A stretch of 64,000 nucleotides of DNA, from the NCBI RefSeq assembly GCF_004208415.1, contig NZ_CP035758.1, forward strand, positions 2,232,001 to 2,296,000. Reading direction: 5' to 3'. Under the pieces are notes generated by a model. The model ran no database searches. It saw only the letters and a list, made by a program, of their open reading frames with translations, and was not told where the DNA came from. A program made the translations under genes and the position numbers. This document shows, one piece after another, positions 50,797 through 60,467 of this stretch (position 1 is the stretch's first letter; each line of letters opens with the position of its first letter). The DNA comes from Ktedonosporobacter rubrisoli (GTDB lineage Bacteria > Chloroflexota > Ktedonobacteria > Ktedonobacterales > Ktedonobacteraceae).

Positions 50797-53700
50797 ATGC
50801 CAAAATTACCTGAATTCCTGCTACGCTGGGATGAGCTGCAGCAACTTTACGCGCTCAATGCTCATGACCAGCTTATACAACGCTTTCGGCCCGAGGATGA
50901 GAAATTGTGGCGGCGCTGGCTAGAAGAACATGCAACCTTCTCTTTTCAGAGCCCGCAAGGTCGGATTACAGTGAGAAAAGAGCTGCGGAAGCGCGGTTCA
51001 GGATACTGGTATGCTTATCACACAAGCGGCAGGCATACCAGGAAGCGTTATCTTGGGCAGGCAGACAGCGTTACGTTCGAGCGTTTAGCAGACATTGCTC
51101 GACAGCTCATCTTATCTTTCCGCGCTGTAGAGCAAACGAAAGAAGAGGCGCCGGCATCTTTGCCGCAAGATGCGCTACTGCTCACAAAATTGCGTATTCC
51201 CCCTTTAGCGGCTCGGCTCATCGAGCGTACGCGCCTGCTCAAAGTGTTGGAGCGCAGTCTTGAGCGTCCTCTTACGCTGCTGGTTGCTCCAGCTGGCTAT
51301 GGCAAGACCACTCTGGTTTTACAATGGCTAAATTTGCTTGAAGAAGCCAACCATCCAGCGATAGCCTGGATCTCGCTCGCTGCCGAAGATAATGACCCGC
51401 TGCGCTTCTGGCGCTATGTTGTGGTGGCCTGCCAGAACTTGCCCGGTGCTTCTCCCGCTCTCGTACAGCTTGCGACCAGCCTAGAGCCATCCTGTGCGCC
51501 CCTGGAGCAGGAAGCCTTGCTGACGGCTTTACTCAATGCCCTGACCGCCCTTTCCGCAAACTGCGTTCTGATCCTTGAGAATTTTCATATAGTCAAATCA
51601 GCGGAACTGCAGGCAAGCATAGCCTTTTTCATCGAGCACCTACCGCCGGCTCTTCACCTCTTGATATTGACACGCAGCCTGCCAGCTTTGCCACTCGCTC
51701 GCCTGGGAGCTGCCGGGAAGTTGAGCAAGATCGCGACCGAGGATCTGCGCTTTTCCAGAGAGGAAACTTTAGCTTTTCTGCAGCAAAATATGCCTCAAGC
51801 GTATGACGAGCCAACTAAGCTGCGCAGCGTTGAGAGCCTACAGGGATGGCCAGCCGGCTTACGCCTGCTAACTCTAGCCCAGCAAGCCGGAACGCGCCAG
51901 CCTCAGATCATCGGCCGGGAATTTGGCAGGCTGGAGAGCGGCTATGAGCTCATCTTTGAGTATTTTGTCTCCGAGATATTTTCTACTCAGCCGGAGCCAG
52001 TGCAAGATTTCCTCCTGCAAACGTGCCTGCCCACGCGCCTGAGCGGCGAGCTTTGCGCCTATCTTACCGGGCGAGAGGAGAGCGCGCTTCTATTGGCTGA
52101 GCTTGAGCAAGCTAATCTCTTTCTGGAACGCCTGGGCGAGCCTGAGCCGCGTTTGTCCTCGCCTTCAGCTCCTCTAGCGCAGACCTGGTATGGCTATTTT
52201 CCCCTTTTTGCCTCAAGCCTGCAGTATATTGCCTGTCAGCGTTATGGTGAAAAATGGTTTCGTCAATTATTGCAGCGCGCTATGAACTGGTATGAGCAAT
52301 GCAATATGCTCACCGAGGCTATAGAACTGGCCATTGTAAGCTCCGACGACGAGCGAGCGGCAGAGCTGATCGAGCAGTTTCTGGCAAAGCAACGTTCCGA
52401 CGCGATTCCCTCGCATCTCTTGCCCCAGCAAGATGTGCGTCTGCTGCAGCACTGGTTGGAGCATCTTTCGCCTCAGAAGATCGAGCAGCGCCCCCAACTG
52501 CGTTTGCTGCAGGTTCGGGTTCAGTTCTTCATAAGCATCATGGAACAACAATCGCTTTCCGCGCGTGATCTGGCCCAATTGGAGCAGGCATTGCAGAGCA
52601 TAGAAAAGAGCTTTCAGGATCAGGACGATCGATTCGGGCTGCTCTGGACGTTATTTTTTCGCGCCGTCATCGAGCGCCAATATGGAAGCCTGGAGCAAGC
52701 TGTGCAGCATGCCAGACAATTGCTTGCTTATGCGCCCACTGAAGATGTGCTCTGGCAACACTTTGCCTTACAGGTCATTGGGACGGAAGAGCTCTACGCG
52801 GGCAAGATTGAATGCGCGCTACAGACAATCCTGACCTCGCGCACTCTCTGTGCCCAGCTTGACGCCCCACCGCTTATGCGTGGGAACACAGCCTTATTGA
52901 GCCGGGCCTATTATGAGCATGGAGAATTGCGCCTGGCGACTGAGCACTATCGGCAGCTGCTGAATTCTGCCAGGCAGGATGGCGATTGCGATGATATCGC
53001 TGATGCCCAGTTGGGATTGGCTTATCTCTCGTACGAAAGGAACGAACTATCTGAAGCTGAGCAGCAGGCCAGCGAGGCGCTCGCATTGGGCGAACAGCTC
53101 GGCAATGCCCAATTTCAGGTAGAGGCGGCACTTATCCTGGCTCGTATTGAGCAGGCACGAGGAAGATCAGCTGCAGCTCAACAGCGCTGCTTGCAGCTTC
53201 TAACTCAATATCCAATGGCTACTGTTCAAGGCTTGTCGCCAGGTTATCGCCTCAATCGCGAGATCCAGATGTTGCAGGCCTGGCTTCAGCTTATACATGG
53301 GGATATCGCGTCAGTCGAGCACTGGGTCAGCCAGCGCGACCAGCTTGCGGAGGCCCGGCCCTTGCAGCGCGAGCGCGAAGAGCTGCTCATCGTACGCTTA
53401 CTCCTGGCCCAAAGGCAGAACAAGGCAGCTCTGGAGAAGGGAATGCATGCGGCCGAGGCTGCCAGAGGGGCAGGTTGTTTGCGCATTACCCTGCAAGCCC
53501 GGCTCCTTGTAGCTCTCGCCTACGCCGCTAACAATCAGAGGCAGGAGGCCAGGAAGGTCTTGCGCGATGTCGTAGCTGCAGCTTCGTCCGAAGGATATCA
53601 GCGCCTCTTTCTTGATGAAGGCGAGGCGCTGGCAAGCTTGCTGCAAGCCATCTTGCCCTCTGTGCATGATGGCCTGCAAAGCAGCTATCTGCAACACCTC

Positions 53701-53952
53701 CTGCGCGCTTTCGCTCAGCAACGCACGGCCAGCAACGCTCCCAGAGCTGCAGATTTGAATGAGCCCTTAAGCCTGCAGGAGCAGCGCGTGCTACATCTGC
53801 TTATCTCCGGCTATACAAATCCCCAGATCGCTGATGAGCTGATAGTTTCAGTCAATACCGTCAAGGCACAGATTCAGAGTATCTATCGCAAGCTTAACGT
53901 GCATAATCGTGTCGAGGCCAGCGAAGTTGCGCGCCAGCTCAATCTACTCTGA
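50797..53952 (+). CDS. MalT-type LuxR transcriptional regulator
   Basis: A 1051-residue STAND regulator. The N-terminal module matches that of the regulator at 27947 (FSFQSPQGRITVRKELRKRG, YWYAYHTSG, RYLGQADSVTFERL). The ATPase has Walker A VAPAGYGKTTL. Walker B reads VLILENFHIV, with E in place of the usual first D. A long TPR-like region and a C-terminal LuxR helix-turn-helix (LSLQEQRVLHLLISGYTNPQIADEL) follow. The frame is open for 48 further codons upstream. I start at ATG 50797 because the homologous part begins there, although no strong ribosome-binding site is seen. It is flanked by two flavin monooxygenase genes that it may control. Confidence 0.88.
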   Translation: MPKLPEFLLRWDELQQLYALNAHDQLIQRFRPEDEKLWRRWLEEHATFSFQSPQGRITVRKELRKRGSGYWYAYHTSGRHTRKRYLGQADSVTFERLADIARQLILSFRAVEQTKEEAPASLPQDALLLTKLRIPPLAARLIERTRLLKVLERSLERPLTLLVAPAGYGKTTLVLQWLNLLEEANHPAIAWISLAAEDNDPLRFWRYVVVACQNLPGASPALVQLATSLEPSCAPLEQEALLTALLNALTALSANCVLILENFHIVKSAELQASIAFFIEHLPPALHLLILTRSLPALPLARLGAAGKLSKIATEDLRFSREETLAFLQQNMPQAYDEPTKLRSVESLQGWPAGLRLLTLAQQAGTRQPQIIGREFGRLESGYELIFEYFVSEIFSTQPEPVQDFLLQTCLPTRLSGELCAYLTGREESALLLAELEQANLFLERLGEPEPRLSSPSAPLAQTWYGYFPLFASSLQYIACQRYGEKWFRQLLQRAMNWYEQCNMLTEAIELAIVSSDDERAAELIEQFLAKQRSDAIPSHLLPQQDVRLLQHWLEHLSPQKIEQRPQLRLLQVRVQFFISIMEQQSLSARDLAQLEQALQSIEKSFQDQDDRFGLLWTLFFRAVIERQYGSLEQAVQHARQLLAYAPTEDVLWQHFALQVIGTEELYAGKIECALQTILTSRTLCAQLDAPPLMRGNTALLSRAYYEHGELRLATEHYRQLLNSARQDGDCDDIADAQLGLAYLSYERNELSEAEQQASEALALGEQLGNAQFQVEAALILARIEQARGRSAAAQQRCLQLLTQYPMATVQGLSPGYRLNREIQMLQAWLQLIHGDIASVEHWVSQRDQLAEARPLQREREELLIVRLLLAQRQNKAALEKGMHAAEAARGAGCLRITLQARLLVALAYAANNQRQEARKVLRDVVAAASSEGYQRLFLDEGEALASLLQAILPSVHDGLQSSYLQHLLRAFAQQRTASNAPRAADLNEPLSLQEQRVLHLLISGYTNPQIADELIVSVNTVKAQIQSIYRKLNVHNRVEASEVARQLNLL

Positions 53953-54161
53953 AACGTGGCGGCCTTTCTTTCCTAGAATGTGTCTTACCCATTATCCTCG
54001 ACAGCGTTTCTTTTCGCCCGCCAGTCGCCCACTATGATTATCCAGATGGGTGATGTTAGCCTCCTCGTATTGGTCTAAAGTAAAGCCAGCCAAGAGATCT
54101 GGACCCCTTGGATGCTCAAGGGAAGTCTACATGTATGCGAATGAAGAAAGGCTAAGTAGCT

Positions 54162-55802
54162 ATGATACAAGAAAATATTCCAGTCCTGATTGTTGGCGGA
54201 GGCGCCGCGGGCCTGAGCGCTTCTATCTTCCTTTCCCATCATGGGATTCGCTCGCTTCTGGTGGAGCGTCATTCCAGTACCTCTATTCATCCCCGCGGTC
54301 GCGGTTTCAATGCGCGCGTGATGGAGCTCTATCGCGAGCTTGGGCTAGAGGGTGCTATCAACGAGGCGGGCAAAGACTTACAGCCGGCAAAAGGCTTTCT
54401 CAAAGGTTCCACGCTGGCTGAGGCTTTTGCGAATGCAGATAAAGAACCTGAGCCAGATTCAGAACAGTGGGCGCGTCTTATGGCGATCATGGCTGCTCAG
54501 AAGGAGATAAGCCCCACTTCTAGCAGTCGAGGTACGCAAGATCTTGTCGAGCCAATCTTACTGGCGGAGGCGAGCAAGCGAGGGGGCGATGTGCGCTTCT
54601 CGACCGAACTGCTCTCTTTTGAGCAGGATGAGACAGGGGTAAGCGCGCGTGTGCGCAACCGCAGCGACGGGACTGAAAGCCAGCTCCGCGCTCAGTATAT
54701 GCTCGGTGCCGATGGGGCCAATAGCGCTGTTTTGCGTGCTCTGAGTATTCCCTATCGTGGAAGCGGAATCCTGGGCCATCTGCTCAACATTCTGGTTGAG
54801 GCCGATTTGCGCTCAGTTGTGCAGGGAAGAGAGTTCAGCCAGTGGCTGATTGAGCGCCCTGAAATGAAAGGTGTGCTGCTGGCGATCAATAATCGCAATA
54901 TCTGGACCCTCCACGTTCCGTATGATCCACAAAAGGGGGAGAAACCAGAGGATTTTCCGCCGGAGCACTGGGAAGCCTTGCTTCCTTCGGTACTGGGTTT
55001 GCCCAGGGCTGAGATTAAGGTCAAGGGCATTTTACCCTGGACCGCCAGCGTACGTGTGGCCCAGAGCTTCCAGCAAGGACGTATATTCCTGGCAGGGGAT
55101 GCCGCGCACGAAGTGACGCCCTGGGGTGGCCTGGGAGCCAATACCGGCATCAGTGATGTGCATAACCTGGCCTGGAAGCTGGCCCTGGTGCTAAAAGGCG
55201 TTGCGCGCCCGGCGCTGCTTGATACTTATAACAGCGAACGTCAGCCGGTGGGGCAAGCGGTAGTTGAGTTCTCCCATTCTCAGACCGGCGAAGACGGCCT
55301 GGCAACCCGCGAGCGTTTTGAGCCCGGAGCAGCTATGTTCATGTTATCAGGCTTTGCCTCACAAATGTTATCGGGACATGGTTATAAGTACGCATCTCAG
55401 GCCGTCGTGGAAGAGGAGGGCAGCGATCCCGAGAATCACGAGCTTAATGGACAGCCCGGCACACGCGTACCCCACCTCTGGCTTACCTATCAGGGCGAGC
55501 GCACTTCTACCGTCGATCTGGCTGCCACACACTTTACCTTGCTGACTGGCCCCGCAGGTCAAGACTGGCATGCTGCAGCCGAGGTGGTAGCTGCTCGCCT
55601 GCAGCTCGACTTGAAAGCCTATCGCCTTGCCCCCGATGGCGATCTATGCGATCCCGAGAAGCTCTGGCCTGGACGCGCTGGCATTGAGGAAGATGGAGCG
55701 CTTCTTGTGCGCCCTGACGGCTTTGTGGCCTGGCGCGCTATGCGCTTACCAGTTAAGCCTCAGCAAGAACTAGAACTGGTGCTAAAGCACCTGCTCGGTT
55801 AA
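54162..55802 (+). CDS. FAD-dependent aromatic monooxygenase (PHBH family)
   Basis: A 546-residue flavoprotein. FAD binding is shown by VLIVGGGAAGLSASIFL at the N-terminus, the DG-type motif MLGADGANSAVLR near residue 180, and GDAAHEVTPWGGLGANTGI near 310. The last 150 residues form the thioredoxin-like domain found in phenol and polyketide hydroxylases. These enzymes hydroxylate aromatic rings using NAD(P)H and oxygen. The gene follows the LuxR regulator by 209 bp on the same strand. Confidence 0.9.
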   Translation: MIQENIPVLIVGGGAAGLSASIFLSHHGIRSLLVERHSSTSIHPRGRGFNARVMELYRELGLEGAINEAGKDLQPAKGFLKGSTLAEAFANADKEPEPDSEQWARLMAIMAAQKEISPTSSSRGTQDLVEPILLAEASKRGGDVRFSTELLSFEQDETGVSARVRNRSDGTESQLRAQYMLGADGANSAVLRALSIPYRGSGILGHLLNILVEADLRSVVQGREFSQWLIERPEMKGVLLAINNRNIWTLHVPYDPQKGEKPEDFPPEHWEALLPSVLGLPRAEIKVKGILPWTASVRVAQSFQQGRIFLAGDAAHEVTPWGGLGANTGISDVHNLAWKLALVLKGVARPALLDTYNSERQPVGQAVVEFSHSQTGEDGLATRERFEPGAAMFMLSGFASQMLSGHGYKYASQAVVEEEGSDPENHELNGQPGTRVPHLWLTYQGERTSTVDLAATHFTLLTGPAGQDWHAAAEVVAARLQLDLKAYRLAPDGDLCDPEKLWPGRAGIEEDGALLVRPDGFVAWRAMRLPVKPQQELELVLKHLLG

Positions 55803-55837
55803 GGCTCTTTTGCCGGGAGTGGGCAAGCGCGCGAAAA

Positions 55838-55888
55838 GAACCACCTGTCTCTACGGCAAGCAAGCTGCCCGCAGGAAGCAGGTGGTTC
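55838..55888. terminator. Bidirectional hairpin between convergent genes
   Basis: GAACCACCTG (55838-55847) pairs perfectly with CAGGTGGTTC (55879-55888). Inside, GGCA and TGCC pair as well. It lies between the monooxygenase and YggT-family genes, which converge, and probably terminates both. T-runs are weak. Confidence 0.5.
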
Positions 55889-55917
55889 CAACTGGCTGAT
55901 CGCAAGAATTATCTAGC

Positions 55918-56421
55918 CTATTCTATACGCCGATCTCGCTCTATAAACGTGCTTCTGCGATTGGTCAGGCTTGGGCCAAGTAAGACCCGCGCGAGAGAGA
56001 CCAGGCCCCAGCCGATGAGCGCATAAATGAGCATGGCTATCAAGGTCGAGAGCTCAAATACGTGGGCCTGTACGGCCGGTTCGCCAAAGATACCGTTAAA
56101 GGGAGCTGTAAAGACGTAGCTGACGTCATAGAGGGCGTGAATAAACTCGTTGCTCTGATTTGCCCCAAGCAAGCGGAAAACAAAGCGTAGGATGAGGATG
56201 ATTTCCAGTACTGTGAGCAAAAAATAGATAATTGCAGATGTCCAGTAACGAATAGTGGCAAGGCGTAGTTGTGGATCATCGTAGACCTCTTCGCGCCTTT
56301 CAATCTGATTGCTGCCCGCTGGCGGATAATTTGGATTATCATAGCCGGGAGGAGCATTGTAGGCCGGTGGCTGCCCCTGGCGATAACGCGGATCATCGGG
56401 CACATATGGCTGGTTATTCAT
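55918..56421 (-). CDS. YggT-family membrane protein with Pro/Tyr-rich N-terminus
   Basis: A 167-residue protein. Residues 1-50 are rich in P, Y, N and Q (NNQPYVPDDPRYRQGQPP). Two hydrophobic regions, about 65-90 and 125-150, carry the YggT pattern LRFVFRLLGANQSNEF...VSYVFTAPFNGIF. YggT proteins are linked to osmotic balance and cell division in other bacteria. I start at ATG 56421, which has GGAGGA 9 bases upstream; the frame is open for 48 codons further without support. Confidence 0.8.
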   Translation of the reverse strand: MNNQPYVPDDPRYRQGQPPAYNAPPGYDNPNYPPAGSNQIERREEVYDDPQLRLATIRYWTSAIIYFLLTVLEIILILRFVFRLLGANQSNEFIHALYDVSYVFTAPFNGIFGEPAVQAHVFELSTLIAMLIYALIGWGLVSLARVLLGPSLTNRRSTFIERDRRIE

Positions 56422-56750
56422 GCGACATTCCTCCATCAATTCCAGCACTATTCTATTTATGCTGAGTAAACAAAGCTTTATCGAAATAAAGGCTGTTATT
56501 CTTTTATAACGTAAAAACCTGCTAAATAGCTCTATAGAAATGCGCTCGGCAGAAACTCTAAGCAAATATTAATGATGCTAGCCTGGCAATAGCTTCATTT
56601 CTTATAGTTCTGCCATAAGCCTTGTTCATGGCAGGCATAGAGTATAGCCTGATTTGAGAAAGCTGCTCAGAGATCCCACCAGGACTCATGCATAACATCC
56701 TTAAAAAAGATCTTTCCCGAATAACGTGGCAAGCGTGAGAGCGAAGCATG

Positions 56751-57596
56751 TCATGTGGCAGGTTCTCTAAGCCATTCAGTGATCCGCACTACATCGCGCG
56801 TCGCGGCGACATCATGAGTACGAATGAGATGTGCCCCCTGATGGATCACCAGTGACGTGAGCCCCAGGGAGCCGTAGAGCCGGTCTGCAGGATTGGAATA
56901 CTCAAGAACCCTCCCAATAAACGATTTGCGGGAAACGCTCAGCATCAACGGTCTCTCAAAGGAGCGAAGTGCAGGCAGCTGTTGCAGAATGATACGATCC
57001 CACTCGTCCCAAGAGATATTCCGGTTGCGGAAAAACCCAATGCCAGGATCAAGCACGATGTTCTCCGGGGCAATTTCTGCCAGTTCCGCTCTCTGGAGCG
57101 CGGCTTCCAGAGAGGTCTTCACCACAGAAACAGGATCTCCCAGAGTATCAGTATAGCTAGCATTTGCCATGAGAATGACGCCTTTGTATTCCTTCGCAAT
57201 CTTTGCCATATCTGGATCATGCGCCAGGCCACTTACATCATTTAAAATAGAAGCGCCTGCGTTTAATGCTTCTTTTGCAATGGCAGCGGTCTGGGTGTCA
57301 GCGGAAATCGGGGTATCTGTCACCTCTTTGATCGTGTGGATGGCCTGAGCCAAGCGATCCATTTCTTCTTCAACCGAAATATCAGTTTGTAGATATGGAG
57401 CTGTTCCGCGTGCTCCCACATCGAGTATATCGGCGCCAGAAGCCGCCATCTGCTCTGCAACACGCTTCAGGTCTTCTCTCGAAGAGAAGACCGATCCTTT
57501 GAAGAAAGATTCTGGGCTGATATTAATGATCCCCATCAGACGGACTGGGTAGTGGTCACCAATCTGTATGCCTGCTATATTTGCATATGGTTCCAT
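56751..57596 (-). CDS. folP: Dihydropteroate synthase, archaeal-like type
   Basis: A 281-residue TIM-barrel enzyme. Conserved elements are MGIINISPESFFKGS (usual bacterial form GILNVTPDSFSDGG), NDVSG, DPGIGFFR, SRKSFIG and RTHDV. Pterin-binding residues (N, D, K, R) are mostly kept. The loop normally reading GGESTRPG is GARGTAPYL here, as in archaeal-like DHPS proteins. It should join pterin pyrophosphate and p-aminobenzoate, or act in a related pterin pathway. No other folate gene is in the window. ATG 57596 has AAAGAGG upstream and is preferred to an earlier in-frame start. Confidence 0.8.
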   Translation of the reverse strand: MEPYANIAGIQIGDHYPVRLMGIINISPESFFKGSVFSSREDLKRVAEQMAASGADILDVGARGTAPYLQTDISVEEEMDRLAQAIHTIKEVTDTPISADTQTAAIAKEALNAGASILNDVSGLAHDPDMAKIAKEYKGVILMANASYTDTLGDPVSVVKTSLEAALQRAELAEIAPENIVLDPGIGFFRNRNISWDEWDRIILQQLPALRSFERPLMLSVSRKSFIGRVLEYSNPADRLYGSLGLTSLVIHQGAHLIRTHDVAATRDVVRITEWLREPAT

Positions 57597-57798
57597 GGAA
57601 ACCTCTTTGAGCGTGAAGCGAGATAAGCGAATCTCGGTTTGCCTTACATCCTGCCCAATTATATCATCTCGGCTCTGCCAAAAGTGCGCGGCAAGCAAAA
57701 CGAGTAAGAAATTTGGCTATGACTCGTTAAGGATTTTATTGACCTGGAGGACTACACATATTTTATCGTCAGGGTTTGTGACAAGATTTCCTCCTCGT

Positions 57799-58887
57799 CT
57801 ATGCTTTGGGAGGAAGAAGCCATTCAAGCCAGCGGCCGTGGCTTTCGCAGTTTGCCAGATATTCAGTCTGCATCTTGCCTTGCTGGTAGGTGTAGAGCCT
57901 GAGTTGGGGAGGTGTGCGAAGCGAATAGCCATCCTGGGCTAGCTGGAAGAGGTTGCGCTGTCGGGCATGTTGTGCGATGTGCTCAAGAATACGCTGGCGA
58001 ACCGATTCAGGCATCTGGTTAAGCACATAGCTGTGGAAGACGCAGAGCGCGGCCTCGCCGGGCACTTGCGCAAGCACTTCCGGCAGTATGGCGGCTGCAT
58101 CGCCCGCTACAAGCGTTGGTGGCTCCTGCCGAGCCACTTTTAATGCTGCCTCAAGCAATTGCAAGCGATCGGCATGCTCGGGCCAGATGAGCGCGCGGAG
58201 CCAGCGTGTATCGTTAGGATCTTGTACATTAAGTGGATTGATATCGAGACCTATGCGATAAATGACCTCGGGAAGGCTGGTCATAGCTGGAAGAGGATAT
58301 GGCCCGCGCACGCTTGAGCGAATATGGACTGGCGAATCTGGCTTCCCCAGGATTTGACCGCTGCCATAATCATAGGCGTAACGATCCCAGAGCAAATGCA
58401 GCCCCGCGCTCGCACCGATCTCGACGATGGCTAATGGTTGATGCTCTAGCCTGCTGGCCAGCAAGCTAAAGGCTGGAAAGAGCCCGGCGCAGCGCCTGAC
58501 TTCATTCGTTTGCACGTAGCGCGTCGTGACAATCTCGCGAATCTTCTCAGCATGCTCCAGGCAGAACTCTCGAAAGGTCGGGAAAGCTTCCTCTGGAGGC
58601 CGCGTAGTAGTGCTCATATCGGGATAATATGCCCTGAGCGGATGCTCACTACCACTTAGAAGCAGAAAGTGTACAGCACCAAAAAAGAGGTTAGTGATGG
58701 TTGTGGATTGGTCGGCTTCGGCCACAAGGCTCAGTAATGCGGGATCGGCAGCAATTTGCTGGCTTAAGTAAGCGTAGAGGGGAGACGAGTTCTCTGGCGA
58801 TGTGCCGCGATAGATCATTGAACCATGCCCTGTAAAATGCCGGGCCAGCTTTTTAACTTGCTCTTGAGAAAGATGAGAGATACTCAT
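57799..58887 (-). CDS. DUF2332 family protein
   Basis: A 362-residue soluble protein of the DUF2332 family. The segment VEIGASAGLHLLWDRYAYDY near residue 160 resembles a SAM-binding loop. DINPLNVQDPNDTRWLRALIWPEH and CVFHSYVLNQMP are family landmarks. The family has no settled function; a methyltransferase-like fold is likely. Its ATG overlaps the stop of the frameshifted transporter gene by four bases, so both were once translated as a unit. Confidence 0.82.
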   Translation of the reverse strand: MSISHLSQEQVKKLARHFTGHGSMIYRGTSPENSSPLYAYLSQQIAADPALLSLVAEADQSTTITNLFFGAVHFLLLSGSEHPLRAYYPDMSTTTRPPEEAFPTFREFCLEHAEKIREIVTTRYVQTNEVRRCAGLFPAFSLLASRLEHQPLAIVEIGASAGLHLLWDRYAYDYGSGQILGKPDSPVHIRSSVRGPYPLPAMTSLPEVIYRIGLDINPLNVQDPNDTRWLRALIWPEHADRLQLLEAALKVARQEPPTLVAGDAAAILPEVLAQVPGEAALCVFHSYVLNQMPESVRQRILEHIAQHARQRNLFQLAQDGYSLRTPPQLRLYTYQQGKMQTEYLANCESHGRWLEWLLPPKA

Positions 58888-60217
58888 GTGTTCTTAATCC
58901 CTTCAAGGGCCTTTGGCAAAACCAACATTGCAAACAACCCGGCGCAAATGACCAGTATGCCTACGGCTGTAAACATAGTATCAAGAGGACCAAATACAAA
59001 CCCTGCAATAGTAGCATGGAGGTGGGCTAAAAGGGTTGAGGTCAGAATGCCGGCCAGTGTTCCACCGAGCAAGGAAGCAACGGTAATCAATGGCTGTTGA
59101 AAGGCCATTACGCGCCCGATGAAGTCGCGCGGAGTAACGCGCAAGATGAGCGGGCGTACCGTGACAAAGATGCAAGTACTGAAAAAGCCGCGCACAACCA
59201 GACAGAGCATACCAGGGAGCATACTGGTCATCCGGGACAGGAGCACGCTGCTTATACCGTGGCAAATGAGAAATATCCACAGGATTCTTACTTCGCCCAG
59301 CCGTCGTGCCAGGAAAGCCGTCAAGGGCATGCCGGCAACTACGCCCAGACCCAGACAAGCGACATATACTCCCAGCAGACTTTCAGGCACGTGCAGGTTC
59401 TCAACTCCGAAGAGGTAGGCAAAGGAGTTATAGATCATCCCTGCAAACATAAAAATCATGCCAGTGATCAACAAAACGACAAGAGCCCGATTACTCACAA
59501 AGAATTTCAGCCCTTCTTTGAAGGAACTCCAATATGATGGTGGTTTCTGCCCTTGTCCCTGGTGGCTGACTGCTACGCGCAGAAATAGGAGCGCAAGAAA
59601 AGAGACGAGAAAGGAGAAGGCGTTAAAGGCAATGACCCATGAGGGACCTAATGCCAGATAGAGGGGGCAGAGACGCTTGGCCCGATGATTTGCGCGAGGT
59701 AACTAGCTTGTTGAAGCATGCCAAAGGCCTGGGGACGCTGCTCAGGCGTGGCGATATCGGCCAATATAGCGGTTTTAGCCGGTTCAAAGAATTGTGAACC
59801 GCACGCACAGAACAACAAGATCCCATAACAGCTGACCAGTAACCATACGGTATTGGTCGTGAGCAGCGTGAGCAGCAAGAAGATCGTGACTCCGGCCATA
59901 CGCATCAGGTCTGTCCAGAGCATGGTTACGCGTCTGTCCCAGCGATCTACAAAGACACCAGCGAAAGGACCAAGCAGCAGTGTTGGAATTGCCACAATCA
60001 ATGGAACACTACCTACTGCCATCGGCAACCAGACCTGCCCTCGGGCTAATGTCTCTATGATCCAGATCGTGATGGTTGCGACAAAGAACCAATCGCCAAT
60101 CAGGGAACAGGATTGCCCAAGCAAGAGCAAGACAAAATTCCGATTGGCAAGCAGAGATGCTCTTTCTTGCGAAGAAATAGCTGAGGGCATATGATTTTTT
60201 GTATGTGTATTACTCAA
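58884..60217 (-). pseudogene. MFS transporter gene with a frameshift
   Basis: Two frames on the minus strand make up one major facilitator protein of about 444 residues. The first (60217-59648) covers the N-terminal six-helix half, including GPFAGVFVDRWDRR, and ends ALSO in the sequence GPSVSAP. The second frame continues from there through the C-terminal half and has no stop before 58884. One added C in the run of five C (plus strand G5 at 59663-59667) joins them into GPSVSAPLYLALGPSWVIAF without a break. It is either an assembly error, a recent mutation or slippage. MFS proteins of this type (with FFEPAKTAILADI) export drugs or metabolites. Confidence 0.85.
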
Positions 60218-60467
60218 TATAGTAGATACGGAGGTTTTGGTGTTTCTTCAGCGATCTATTCCTGTGATCACTTTCTAACTGTGCAAATCAGTATATGCTT
60301 TCATTGATCTAAATGTCAAGTGTTATTAGGAAGAGAAATGATGTATTCGCAATTATCACTTGCACTTTCTAAAAGAAGCTGGCGTGGAAAGGATCGCTGA
60401 GAACTGAGAAACAACTAGCGATACCTCAGTGGCGTATTTCTGCTATTCAAGCGGTCTGCTATCTCTA

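Noticed and set aside
58884..60217. Two separate half-transporter genes (six-helix half proteins)
   Set aside because: The second half has no upstream start with ribosome-binding site, and one base restores a single continuous MFS protein.
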